The notes: generated from the letters alone by a model not told the origin. 64,000 nucleotides of DNA from Desnuesiella massiliensis (GCF_001403615.1 NZ_LN879457.1:1178001-1242000); one strand, 5' to 3'; counted from the first letter of the stretch, positions 33,636 to 42,603 are shown. Numbers and translations: made by a program.

Positions 33636-35909
33636 ATGAGAAGCGTAAATTCTATTAAAAATATAATTGCAGGCATAACAATGCAAATTTTTGTAATGCT
33701 GTTAAACTTTTTATCTAGAGCTATATTTGTAAGATATTTAAATATAGAGTACTTGGGTGTAAATGGACTATTTAGCAATATATTATCCATGCTGAATCTT
33801 GCAGAATTAGGGATAGGTTCAGTAATAATTTATAGTCTATACAAGCCATTAGCAACGAAGGACAAAGGAAAAATAATCTCTTTAATTAGATTTTATAGGT
33901 TATCTTATAATTTCATAGGAATACTAATATTTGCAGTAGGTATATGTCTTACTCCATTTCTACATGTATTTGTAAAAGAGATACCTAATATACCAAATTT
34001 GAAAAATATATATATATTGTTCCTATTAGATACCTGCAGCACTTACTTTTTAGGATACAAAAGTGCAATTTTGGAGGCAGATCAAAAGAACTATATCTTA
34101 TCTACCGTTACCATAATGCAACAAATAGTTTCTAATGTAGTTATGATTATAATCTTAATAATCACAAGAAATTACATTCTATTTTTAATTAGCAGAGTAG
34201 CAATACATGTAGTACAAAATATAGTTATCATGGGTATTGTAAATAAACGATACCCATATATAAAATTCCTTAATAGTGAATTTAAATTAAAAAAAGAAGA
34301 TAGAAAAAAGTTATTCATGAATTTAAGAAAAGTCATTGTTGGAAAAGTAGGAGATTACTGCGTCTTATCTACAGATAACTTAATAATATCCTATTACTTA
34401 GGAGTTTATTACGTGGGTCTTTTATCTAACTATGCATTACTTATAAATGCTATAAATGGTTTGATTGTTCAGTTCTTTAATGGTATGACCGCTAGCTTTG
34501 GTAATGTTGTAGCTACTGAAACGGATCATAAGAAATATAGCGTTTTTAAAAAAATAATGTTTTTAAATTTTTGGATAAGCGGATTTTGTATGATATGTCT
34601 CTATGTTTTAATTAATCCTTTTATTTTACTATGGCTTGGAGAGAATTATATTCTAGATCATAAAATAGTTTTATTATTAGTACTTAATTTCTTTATTTTA
34701 AGTGCAAGAACATCTATAAATATTCCAAGAAATACTGCAGGATTATTTACAAAGGATAGCTTTGCATCATTGATTGAAGCTACAATTAATCTGTTTTTTT
34801 CAATCTTCTTAGTTAAAAGGATAGGAGTTGCAGGGGTGCTATTAGGAACAACCATTAGTGCTATTTCTGTTCAGTTTTTTACCGTTCCTTACTTTTCTTA
34901 TAAATATCTTTTTAAAGAAAGATTAATTAAATATTATTTAGATTATTTTAAGTTCTTAGGTGTTATTTTGTTATCTTTAATAATAACCAATTATTTGTGT
35001 AACTCTTTATTCTTAGCAACAGGACTTTGGAGTTTTATTGGGAAAATTCTATTATGTTGTATTATACCCAATGCTATGTTTTTATTGATTTTTAGAAACA
35101 TAGAGCAATTTAAGGATTTAAAAAATATTTTGGAGGATGCTATGCTGTCTATAGTTCGCAGAAAAGGTTTCTTAAGATATGAAGAAAAATACTTTTGTGA
35201 CGATATTAGCCCTAAGGATATTGTGGGAAGTTTTGCCTATGGATTTCAATGCGCCACCCCTAAAAGTTTATCAAAACAATTTAAAACCTTGCATATTGAT
35301 TTGAAACTTAATGAGGAAGAAATATTCAATGAAGTGGATAAAAACACAAAATACAAAATTAATAGAGCTATAAAAAGCGATAACTTAACATACGAAATGT
35401 GTGCTAATCCAGACCCAAAATTAATAGATGAATTTAACAATTTCTATGATATTTTTGCAAAGGATAAAGGTATAACTCCTTGTAATAAAAGCAAATTAAT
35501 AACTTTAAATAACAATAATGCATTGGCTATATCGTTTATAAGGGACAAGAATAATCAGATACTGTGTTATCATGTATATATTACTGATAAAATTAGAGGA
35601 AGATTGCTTTATTCAGCATCTCATTTTAGAATCAGTGAGGATAATAACAAAAGTTCTTTAATTGGGAGGGCCAATAGGTTACTACATTGGTTAGATATAA
35701 AGTATTTTAAGAATAGTGGATATATGATATATGATTTTGGCGGGCTTTTTATAGATGAAAGTATTGAGGGTAATAAAAATATAAATAGGTTTAAACTAGG
35801 ATTTGGAGGGAAGCCTGTTATAGAATACCATACCTACTGTTCAAGAGGTATAATAGGAAAGCTGATACTATTATATCTTTATATAAATATTAAAGTATTT
35901 AAGAAGTAA
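33636..35909 (+). CDS. Wzx-type flippase fused to a C-terminal FemAB/GNAT-like domain
   Basis: A 757-residue protein. Residues about 1-495 are a polysaccharide flippase of the MOP superfamily with some twelve to fourteen helices (FLSRAIFVRYLNIEYLGVNGLFSNILSMLNLAELGIGSVIIYSLYKPLA is the usual start). Residues about 500-757 are soluble and match the FemAB-like protein at 26782 motif by motif: NKYKINRA-like KYKINRAIKSD, then LIGRANRLLHWLDIKYFKNSGYMIYDFGG, then NINRFKLGFGGK and YHTY. The frame is continuous with no stop or slip at the junction, so this is one polypeptide. I infer flipping and acyl or aminoacyl modification of the lipid-linked repeat are physically coupled. Typical Wzx proteins are 400-500 residues. 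Confidence 0.85.
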   Translation: MRSVNSIKNIIAGITMQIFVMLLNFLSRAIFVRYLNIEYLGVNGLFSNILSMLNLAELGIGSVIIYSLYKPLATKDKGKIISLIRFYRLSYNFIGILIFAVGICLTPFLHVFVKEIPNIPNLKNIYILFLLDTCSTYFLGYKSAILEADQKNYILSTVTIMQQIVSNVVMIIILIITRNYILFLISRVAIHVVQNIVIMGIVNKRYPYIKFLNSEFKLKKEDRKKLFMNLRKVIVGKVGDYCVLSTDNLIISYYLGVYYVGLLSNYALLINAINGLIVQFFNGMTASFGNVVATETDHKKYSVFKKIMFLNFWISGFCMICLYVLINPFILLWLGENYILDHKIVLLLVLNFFILSARTSINIPRNTAGLFTKDSFASLIEATINLFFSIFLVKRIGVAGVLLGTTISAISVQFFTVPYFSYKYLFKERLIKYYLDYFKFLGVILLSLIITNYLCNSLFLATGLWSFIGKILLCCIIPNAMFLLIFRNIEQFKDLKNILEDAMLSIVRRKGFLRYEEKYFCDDISPKDIVGSFAYGFQCATPKSLSKQFKTLHIDLKLNEEEIFNEVDKNTKYKINRAIKSDNLTYEMCANPDPKLIDEFNNFYDIFAKDKGITPCNKSKLITLNNNNALAISFIRDKNNQILCYHVYITDKIRGRLLYSASHFRISEDNNKSSLIGRANRLLHWLDIKYFKNSGYMIYDFGGLFIDESIEGNKNINRFKLGFGGKPVIEYHTYCSRGIIGKLILLYLYINIKVFKK

Positions 35910-35978
35910 AATATAATGTAAGAAAAGTTTAAGGATTAAAGATAGGTTATAGAGAAGAAATTTTATTTGTTAACTTAT

Positions 35979-36030
35979 AAGGAATCATAAAAATAACTAG
36001 TTAATGGTACATTTGACTAGTTATTTTTTT
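35979..36030. repeat. Dispersed palindromic repeat, copy D, acting as terminator
   Basis: The left edge AAGGAATCATAAAAATAAC matches copies A and B. The arms AAATAACTAGTTA (35991-36003) and TGACTAGTTATTT (36014-36026) pair with one mismatch and are followed by more T. It lies 70 bases after the flippase-FemAB gene, at the right border of the glycan locus. The rest of the 35910-36262 gap holds the aspA promoter and no gene. Confidence 0.7.
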
Positions 36031-36152
36031 GATATTTAATATAATCAGTAAGTAAGACATAAAACATGTAGATAAAATTGAATTAAAATTAACTTATATC
36101 TTGCAAAAAATAATAATCTATACTATGAAGTGAAATTATTCATGCAAATGTC

Positions 36153-36181
36153 TTGATTTTACCAAATGAAAGTACTATAAT
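36153..36181 (+). promoter_or_regulatory. SigA-type promoter of aspA
   Basis: TTGATT (36153-36158), a 17-bp spacer and TATAAT (36176-36181), about 80 bases before the aspA start codon. Confidence 0.65.
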
Positions 36182-36262
36182 GAAGAAAATGAAAGAAATA
36201 ATTCATTAAAAACAAAATTATAAAATTTTTCCAACAAGTAACTTCATTTGGAGGGGTAATCT

Positions 36263-37696
36263 ATGGAACAGTATTCAATCAAAGAAAAGGATTTCAGAAT
36301 AGAGAGCGACTCAATAGGTACAAGAGAGGTACCTAAGGATGCATATTATGGGGTACAAACCCTTAGGGCAGTGGAAAACTTTAAAATTACTGGTTTAAAG
36401 ATTCATAAAGAATTTATAAATAGCCTTGCAGAAATAAAGATGGCTTCAGCTATTACCAATGGAGAAGTTGGGCTTTTATCTAAAAATATTGAAAAAGCTA
36501 TAGTAAGAGCATGTGACGAAATAGTTTCAGGAGCATTACATGAAGAATACATAACAGATCCTATTCAGGGAGGAGCAGGAACCTCAATGAATATGAATGC
36601 TAATGAAGTAATTGCCAATAGGGCCATAGAAATTTTAGGAGGAGAAAAGGGGGATTATAGTATTGTTCACCCAAATGATCATGTAAATATGGGACAATCT
36701 ACTAATGATGTTATTCCCACTGCAGGCAAGATTACTGCTTTAAGACTTCTTCCTAAAGCTTTAAACAAGCTTAAGGAGCTTTATGAAGCTCTAAAAGCTA
36801 AATCAGAGGAGTTTGATGACGTTATAAAAATGGGAAGAACCCAAATGCAAGATGCAGTGCCTATAAGATTAGGACAAGAGTTCGGTGCTTACAGCGCTGT
36901 GGTAAATAGAGATATTAAGAGAATTGAAAAATCTATGGAAGTATTAAAAGTTGTAAATATGGGAGCCACAGCCATAGGTACAGGTATAAATGCAGATAAG
37001 CAGTATGAAGAAAAAATAGTTCCAAATTTAAATACTGTCACAGGTCTTAATCTGAAGCAATCAGAAAATTTAGTAGATGGAACGCAAAATGTAGATGGAT
37101 TTGTTGAAGTGTCTTCAGCAATTAAAACCTGCGCTGTTAGCCTATCAAAAATAGCAAATGATTTAAGGCTTATGTCCTCAGGACCTAAAACAGGCTTTGG
37201 AGAGATAAATCTTCCTCCAAAACAAAATGGCTCTTCTATAATGCCAGGAAAGGTTAATCCAGTTATACCGGAAGTTGTAAATCAGGTTGCTTTTAATATA
37301 ATAGGTAACGATATGACCATAACTATGGCAGCAGAGGCTGGACAATTAGAATTAAATGCTTTTGAGCCAGTTATATTTTACAAATTATTCGAATCCATAG
37401 AAACCTTGACAAATGGAGTAGATACTTTTATTAATAACTGTATTCTAGGAATAACAGCCAATAAAAATAGATGTAAGGATTTAGTAGAAAATAGTGTAGG
37501 TATTGTTACAGCACTTTGTCCTTACGTAGGATATAAAGAATCAGCAAGAATTGCAAAGATTGCTATGAAAACTGGAGAACCAGTAAGAGAAATAATCTTA
37601 AAGCTGGGAATACTAGATGAAGAACAGCTAAATGAGGTACTTGATACTAAAGCTATGACAGAGCCAGGAATAAGTGCTAAACAGCTTATTATATAA
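36263..37696 (+). CDS. aspA: Aspartate ammonia-lyase
   Basis: A 477-residue member of the aspartase/fumarase superfamily; it deaminates L-aspartate to fumarate and ammonia. It has IESDSIGTREVPKDAYYGVQTLRA at the start, NDHVNMGQSTNDVIPTA in the middle and the superfamily signature GSSIMPGKVNPV with the flexible-loop serine. Class II fumarases have a similar fold, but the start and the QDAVP region fit aspartase. A strong GGAGGGG site precedes the ATG. The next gene is malic enzyme, so the pair could route aspartate carbon to fumarate, malate and pyruvate, with fumarase encoded elsewhere. Confidence 0.9.
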   Translation: MEQYSIKEKDFRIESDSIGTREVPKDAYYGVQTLRAVENFKITGLKIHKEFINSLAEIKMASAITNGEVGLLSKNIEKAIVRACDEIVSGALHEEYITDPIQGGAGTSMNMNANEVIANRAIEILGGEKGDYSIVHPNDHVNMGQSTNDVIPTAGKITALRLLPKALNKLKELYEALKAKSEEFDDVIKMGRTQMQDAVPIRLGQEFGAYSAVVNRDIKRIEKSMEVLKVVNMGATAIGTGINADKQYEEKIVPNLNTVTGLNLKQSENLVDGTQNVDGFVEVSSAIKTCAVSLSKIANDLRLMSSGPKTGFGEINLPPKQNGSSIMPGKVNPVIPEVVNQVAFNIIGNDMTITMAAEAGQLELNAFEPVIFYKLFESIETLTNGVDTFINNCILGITANKNRCKDLVENSVGIVTALCPYVGYKESARIAKIAMKTGEPVREIILKLGILDEEQLNEVLDTKAMTEPGISAKQLII

Positions 37697-37717
37697 TAAT
37701 TTGTGGGAGGATTTGAA

Positions 37718-38950
37718 ATGAGTAACTTAAAAGAAAGAGCATTAAAATTTCATAAGGACTACCAAGGCAAAATAGAATTAAAGTGCAAGGTGCCTGTTAG
37801 AAACAAAGAAGATTTAACTATGGCCTATACTCCAGGAGTAGCAGAGCCTTGTTTAGAAATTGAGAAAAACCCTGAAAGCATTTATGATTACACCTCTAAG
37901 GGAAATTTAGTGGCTGTTGTAACTAATGGTACTGCAGTATTAGGGCTTGGCGATATAGGAGCAGGAGCAGGTCTTCCTGTTATGGAAGGTAAAGCAGTTC
38001 TATTTAAAGCTTTTGCTGGAGTAGATGCTTTCCCAATATGTTTAGATACAAAGGATATTAATAAGATTATAGAAACAGTAAAGCTTATGGAGCCTGGTTT
38101 TGGAGGAGTAAACTTAGAAGATATTAAAGCACCAGAATGTTTTGAAATAGAAGCAAAGCTTAAAGAAATTACGAATATACCTATATTCCATGATGATCAA
38201 CATGGTACTGCTGTAGTTTCAGCAGCTTGCCTTGTAAATGCTTTAAAGCTTGTGGATAAGAAATTTGAAGATATAACTGTAGTAGTAAACGGAGCAGGAG
38301 CAGCGGGTATAGCTATTACTAAGCTAATAATGAAAATGGGCGCTAAAGACGTAATTTTATGTGACACCAAAGGCACCATATATAGAGGCAGAACTGAAGG
38401 AATGAATAAGTATAAAAATGAAATAGCAGAGATAACTAATAAAAGCTTAGTTAAAGGAGATTTAGCAGAAGCTTTAAAAGGTGCTGATGTATTCTTAGGA
38501 GTATCTGTAGCTAATTGCGTAACTAAAGATATGATTAAATCCATGAATAGAGATGCTATAATCATGGCTATGGCTAATCCAAATCCTGAAATATTACCTT
38601 CAGAAGCTTTAGCGGCAGGAGCTAAAGTAGTATGTACTGGAAGATCTGATTTCCCAAATCAGGTAAATAATGTGCTTGCTTTCCCAGGTATATTTAGAGG
38701 AGCTCTTGATGTACGCGCTAGCGATATAAATGATGAAATGAAGATTGCAGCAGCTTATGCCATAGCAGAGTTAGTAGATGAAAAGAAATTAAATCCAGAA
38801 TATGTTATTCCAGACGCTTTTGATTTAAGAATAGCTCCAAAGGTAGCAGCTGGAGTAGCAAAAGCAGCTATAGACACAGGAGTTGCAAGAAGAAAAGACG
38901 TTACTCCTGAAATGGTAGAGGAGCACACAAAGAAATTATTGAACCTTTAA
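37718..38950 (+). CDS. NAD-type malic enzyme (oxaloacetate-decarboxylating)
   Basis: A 410-residue short-form bacterial malic enzyme that converts malate to pyruvate and CO2. It has AYTPGVAEPCLEIE with the catalytic Tyr, AVLFKAFAGVDAFPICLD with the catalytic Lys, NLEDIKAPECF and HDDQHGTAVV for the metal, and VVNGAGAAGIAITKLI for NAD(P). ATG 37718 follows GGGAGG at 7 bases; an upstream GTG at 37703 is not supported. It is 21 bp after aspA and co-transcribed with it. Confidence 0.92.
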   Translation: MSNLKERALKFHKDYQGKIELKCKVPVRNKEDLTMAYTPGVAEPCLEIEKNPESIYDYTSKGNLVAVVTNGTAVLGLGDIGAGAGLPVMEGKAVLFKAFAGVDAFPICLDTKDINKIIETVKLMEPGFGGVNLEDIKAPECFEIEAKLKEITNIPIFHDDQHGTAVVSAACLVNALKLVDKKFEDITVVVNGAGAAGIAITKLIMKMGAKDVILCDTKGTIYRGRTEGMNKYKNEIAEITNKSLVKGDLAEALKGADVFLGVSVANCVTKDMIKSMNRDAIIMAMANPNPEILPSEALAAGAKVVCTGRSDFPNQVNNVLAFPGIFRGALDVRASDINDEMKIAAAYAIAELVDEKKLNPEYVIPDAFDLRIAPKVAAGVAKAAIDTGVARRKDVTPEMVEEHTKKLLNL

Positions 38951-38977
38951 GAGGTAAAAGTTAAAGAGATATAAATA

Positions 38978-39005
38978 AACAGAAGTTGATTTTTCAACTT
39001 CTGTT
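38978..39005. repeat. Terminator hairpin, left copy of the 28-bp direct repeat flanking the IS
   Basis: A 28-bp sequence with 12-bp arms AACAGAAGTTGA and TCAACTTCTGTT around TTTT. The identical 28 bp recur at 40573-40600, directly flanking the insertion element. It is the terminator of the malic enzyme gene and looks like a target-site duplication of the whole hairpin. Confidence 0.85.
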
Positions 39006-40572
39006 CAGACTGCTGACAAACATATTTTGTCAGCAGTTTTTTCTTTGAGCAAAAAGGATTTTTAATATTCACAGCGAATTATATTTATAGTAATAAATAA
39101 TAGTAGGGGTAGATACAATGATAAATGAAAGAAATAATTCGCAAAGTGAAATTGAAGTAGTTATACTAGAAAACTTAGTTCCTAAAGATCATCTTTTGAG
39201 ACAAATAGATAAATATATAGACTTTTCGTTCATAAGAAATATTGCAAATAAGCTTTATTGCTTAGATAACGGAAGACCAGCAATCGATCCAGTAGTTTTA
39301 TTTAAAATGCTATTCATTGGATACTTATATGGAATTCGCTCAGAGCGCCAGCTTGTAAGAGAAATAGAAGTTAATGTAGCTTATAGATGGTTCTTAGGTT
39401 ATTCTTTAACTGAACCTATACCAAATGCTTCAACTATTAGTCAAAATCGTAGAAGGCGTTTTCGCGATAGCGATATAGATCAGCAAATATTTGATGAAAT
39501 TGTGCGCCAAGCTATAAAATATGGATTAGTAAGTGGAAAAATACTTTATGCTGACTCTACCCATATAAAAGCTAACGCCAATAAGAACAAATTTGAATTA
39601 GTGCAAGTTACAGTAGAACCAAAAGAATACCTAGAGGAATTAGATAAAGATATAAATGAAGATAGAGAGGCTCATGGTAAAACTCCGCTAAAAAAAAGAC
39701 CAAATACCAGAAAATTAATCAATAGAAATCAGCATCACAGATCCTGAACGTGGGTATATGGTCAAAGATAATACTCCAACAGGGTGTGTCTATCCTGACC
39801 ATAGATCTTTTGATAGCAGATAAAATATAATTACAGATGTACATGTAACTCCTGGAAATGTTAATGATGTAGAGCCTATAATTTCTCGCGTAGATGTTCA
39901 GAAGAAAAAGTTTGGCTTTGATATAAACTTTATTGGGTTAGATGCAGGGTACTTTACCAATTTAGTTTTAAAGAAACTAATAGCTAGAAATATTAAGCCA
40001 GCAGTAGCATATAGATTAGGACCACATACAAAAGGGATATATACTAAAACCTTCTTTCGCTATGATAAAGATGAAGATATATATTATTGCCCTAACAATA
40101 TGTGTTTAAAATATAAAACCACTACTCGACAGGGATACAGAGAATATATATCCAACGCTAGGAACTGTAGCTACTGTTCTTTAAGTGAAAAATGCTTGTC
40201 TCCTAAATCTCAAATAAGAGTTATTAGAAGGCATGTTTGGGAGGAAGCTAAAGATATAACTGTTGAGTTTATGAGAACAAATCAAGGAAAACAAATTTAC
40301 AAGAGAAGAAAAGAGACCATTGAGCGTAGTTTTGCGGATTCAAAAAATATCCATGGACTACGCTACGCTCGTTTTCGCGGTCTACGTAAAGTTCTAGAGC
40401 AGTGTTTATTAACAGCTGCTGTTCAGAATATGAAAAAGATAGCTAGGGCGTTAGCCCTAACTAAATTGAGTATTAGTTTCCATATGTATAACTTAATTGC
40501 TAGCTTAATATATATAATTTACGCTACAAACCCCAGTCTATTAAAAATAAGCTGGGGTTTGTAAGCAACCTG
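39006..40572 (+). mobile_element. IS1182-family insertion sequence, decayed
   Basis: A 1567-bp element. The ends CAGACTGCTGACAAAC (left) and the complement CAGGTTGCTTACAAAC (right) match at 13 of 16 positions and define the terminal inverted repeats. Directly inside the left end is a terminator (12-bp arms at 39009-39020 and 39026-39037, then a T run). Directly inside the right end is an 11-bp perfect hairpin (40526-40536 with 40552-40562). It is flanked by exact 28-bp direct repeats, each a full hairpin. Long or palindromic target duplications are known for this IS family. The transposase is broken. Confidence 0.85.
39118..40564 (+). pseudogene. IS1182-family DDE transposase, broken
   Basis: The N-terminal part (39118-39747) has the DUF772/InsH-type domain (FKMLFIGYLYGIRSERQLVREIE; NASTISQNRRRRF) and the first catalytic Asp in LYADSTHIKANANKNK. 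It ends at a frameshift between about 39711 and 39745. The continuation (ITDPERGYMVKD) is in another frame and hits an in-frame TAA at 39821-39823, where relatives have Tyr. After that the frame stays open to 40564, with the second Asp in GLDAGYFTN and the catalytic Glu in ETIERSFADSKNIHGLRYAR. With one frameshift and one nonsense codon it cannot make an active enzyme. Confidence 0.85.
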
Positions 40573-40600
40573 AACAGAAGTTGATTTTTCAACTTCTGTT
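40573..40600. repeat. Terminator hairpin, right copy of the 28-bp direct repeat
   Basis: Exact copy of 38978-39005. It ends one base before the stop codon of the minus-strand hydroxylase gene (40601), so before the insertion a single hairpin probably served as shared terminator for the two convergent genes. Confidence 0.85.
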
Positions 40601-41074
40601 TTACTTATATCTTTTAGTTCTAAATACTATATCCCAAAAGGTGCAAGCTATTCCATAGTTAGAATCATAAATATAGTGATGCACTCTATGGTGTTCCTTT
40701 AGCCTTTGAAAAAATTTAAATCTTTCTAAAAAATTATTAGTTTTTCTATGAAAATAAAGATGTACGTATTCTACCCATAAAGTATAAATAATACTAGTCA
40801 ATATGAATAAAACCCCTAGGAACTTGTCTTGAAAGAATATTATTAAGGCTATGGGCAAAGCAGGTAAAATATTGCTTAAAATATACTTTTTACTAGAGAT
40901 AATATCTTCAGCATGGGCTTCATTAAGCTCATAGGATTTAATTCCATGAAATATTTTATGATGATTCTTTATATGTCTTTGCTTAGCCGAATGATGAAGA
41001 GCGAATCTGTGGAGACAGTACTCAATTAAAGAAGAATATAATAAAGCTGATAATAATATTAACATTGTTAGCAT
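40601..41074 (-). CDS. Fatty acid hydroxylase / sterol desaturase superfamily protein
   Basis: A 157-residue membrane protein with histidine boxes typical of the di-iron hydroxylase superfamily: EYCLHRFALHH near residue 20, HIKNHHKIFHG, EYVHLYFHRK and LKEHHRVHHYIYDSNYG. Two hydrophobic pairs lie between them. Members hydroxylate or desaturate lipids with O2; in an anaerobe the reaction is unclear, and lipid or carotenoid modification under microaerobic conditions is one option. GGAGC precedes the ATG. Its stop codon abuts the duplicated terminator hairpin. Confidence 0.8.
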   Translation of the reverse strand: MLTMLILLSALLYSSLIEYCLHRFALHHSAKQRHIKNHHKIFHGIKSYELNEAHAEDIISSKKYILSNILPALPIALIIFFQDKFLGVLFILTSIIYTLWVEYVHLYFHRKTNNFLERFKFFQRLKEHHRVHHYIYDSNYGIACTFWDIVFRTKRYK

Positions 41075-41213
41075 AATATAATAGCTCCTTTTATAATAGT
41101 GTTATTTTATATAAGAAATAAATTGTGAGAATTAAATTCAAATAATAATAATTATCACATACACTATTATAACCTAAAATTTATATTATTGCGAACTAAT
41201 TTTTTAAAGGTGC

Positions 41214-41465
41214 TTATTTTTTTAACTCCTCTATTAGTTTTTTTGTAATATCATCCAGGTCAATATTTTCATCCACTTCTAAACGAATGTACTGACTTTT
41301 ACCTGAAGCAGCTCCCGTAAGATATAAAATTTCACCAGTAGTTTCATCGATTTTTTTTAGTACCTGAGCCTTATCTCCTTTTTTAACTAAAGCATTACCA
41401 CCATTTTTTAGACTTATTTTATAATCTGCTTTAAAGGTTATTATCTGTCCTATCTTAGCTTTCAT
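41214..41465 (-). CDS. Small hypothetical protein, SH3-like character
   Basis: An 83-residue soluble protein. The first 65 residues are predicted as beta strands (KIGQIITFKADY, GDKAQVLKKID, YIRLEVDENID), followed by a short helix ending in lysines. The pattern recalls small SH3-like barrels, but I do not recognise a named family. AAGGAG lies at normal distance before the ATG. The 140 bases between it and the hydroxylase gene show no feature. Confidence 0.6.
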   Translation of the reverse strand: MKAKIGQIITFKADYKISLKNGGNALVKKGDKAQVLKKIDETTGEILYLTGAASGKSQYIRLEVDENIDLDDITKKLIEELKK

Positions 41466-41621
41466 GTAATATTTCTCCTTTGCATTTTTTTATGACTAAT
41501 AATCATGTAATATTTATGATAAAATTATAACTGAATTGAAATTATATAAACAAGGGTAGAGGTTTAAATTGTAAAGGATGGTGAAGAGCATTACAAGAAA
41601 ATTTTTCTTGTAGTCAGTATT

Positions 41622-42536
41622 ATGAGCTTTAAAAAAGAAGATTTTTTAAATAAATATCGCATTATAGAGGAAGAAATTTCATGCAACAAAATAGATTGGA
41701 GTATTATGGAGGATATTTATGATGATTTTATAAGTTATAAGGATACTTATGAAACTCAAGCAGAATTCATAGCAAGTACACTTAGAAATCATAAAAAGAT
41801 TCATTCTGTAAAGTCAAGGGTAAAAGACGCAGACCGTTTAATAGAAAAAATTATCCGAAAAACCCAAAATAGAAAAGAAAAGCACGGGCAAGATTTCCAA
41901 TTCTCTGTAGAGAATTATAAAGAAGAAATAACAGACTTGATAGGTATTAGAGCTATACACATTTTTAAAGAGGATTGGGAGGATATACATAATTTTATTT
42001 TGAGCACTTGGAAAGTAAATGAAATAACTGCGAATGTAAGAGACGGCGATGATACGAGGAGATTTGAAGAATTAGATATACAAATTCAGTCTAGAAAATC
42101 TGGCTATCGCTCTGTACATTATCTAATTGAATTCTTTCCTACTAGCCAAAAGGTTATAGCAGAAATTCAGGTAAGAACTATATTTGAAGAAGGATACGGT
42201 GAAATAGATCACCAGCTTAGGTATTCCCATAAAAAGATACCAGAGGTGCTAGCTCTAAATTTATTACTATTTAATCGTATAGCAGGGTCCTCAGATGAAA
42301 TGGCCTCTTTAATAAATTTACTAAATAGAAATTGGACTGAGATGGAGCAAAAATATGAAAAGATAATAGAATTTAAAGATAAGCAGATAGAAGAGTTGAG
42401 ACATAGGATTAGTGATAAAACTACCATAGAGGAAAAGGACAAAAAGGAAATATTATCAGGCCTAGACAATATAGTGCTTAAAGCAGATTTAGAAAACCTG
42501 ACAGAGGATTTATATAAGACATCCCCAATAAAATAA
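41622..42536 (+). CDS. RelA/SpoT-domain protein, probable small alarmone synthetase-like
   Basis: A 304-residue protein with a single RelA/SpoT nucleotidyltransferase domain (about residues 55-210). It has VKDADRLIEKIIRK, DLIGIRAIHIF, the substrate motif RKSGYRSVHYLIEF and EIQVRTIFEEGYGEIDHQLRY. A predicted coiled-coil tail follows (ELRHRISDKTTIEEKDKKE). There is no HD hydrolase, TGS or ACT domain, so it would make rather than degrade (p)ppGpp or a relative, if active. ATG 41622 has no close ribosome site: the nearest AAAGGA is more than 40 bases upstream, across a 9-bp hairpin (41592-41612 region). It stands alone, with its own terminator. Confidence 0.82.
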   Translation: MSFKKEDFLNKYRIIEEEISCNKIDWSIMEDIYDDFISYKDTYETQAEFIASTLRNHKKIHSVKSRVKDADRLIEKIIRKTQNRKEKHGQDFQFSVENYKEEITDLIGIRAIHIFKEDWEDIHNFILSTWKVNEITANVRDGDDTRRFEELDIQIQSRKSGYRSVHYLIEFFPTSQKVIAEIQVRTIFEEGYGEIDHQLRYSHKKIPEVLALNLLLFNRIAGSSDEMASLINLLNRNWTEMEQKYEKIIEFKDKQIEELRHRISDKTTIEEKDKKEILSGLDNIVLKADLENLTEDLYKTSPIK

Positions 42537-42566
42537 CGATTCATCATATTAAGACTCTCTAATTTA

Positions 42567-42603
42567 AAATCCTCCAAAACATCAGAATTGTTTTGGAGGA
42601 TTT
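42567..42603. terminator. Strong terminator between convergent genes
   Basis: The perfect 14-bp arms AAATCCTCCAAAAC and GTTTTGGAGGATTT enclose nine bases, just after the RelA/SpoT-domain gene. Confidence 0.85.

Noticed and set aside
36184..36214. Nine-codon frame (MKKMKEIIH) in the aspA leader
   Set aside because: No ribosome binding site before it and no terminator/antiterminator pair that would make it an attenuation peptide.
39118..40564. Programmed frameshift in the IS transposase
   Set aside because: IS1182 transposases are single-frame, and there is also an in-frame TAA at 39821, so decay is the simpler explanation.
41578..41613. Eleven-codon frame MVKSITRKFFL before the RelA/SpoT-domain gene
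   Set aside because: Its ATG directly touches the only AAAGGA, leaving no spacing for a ribosome site.
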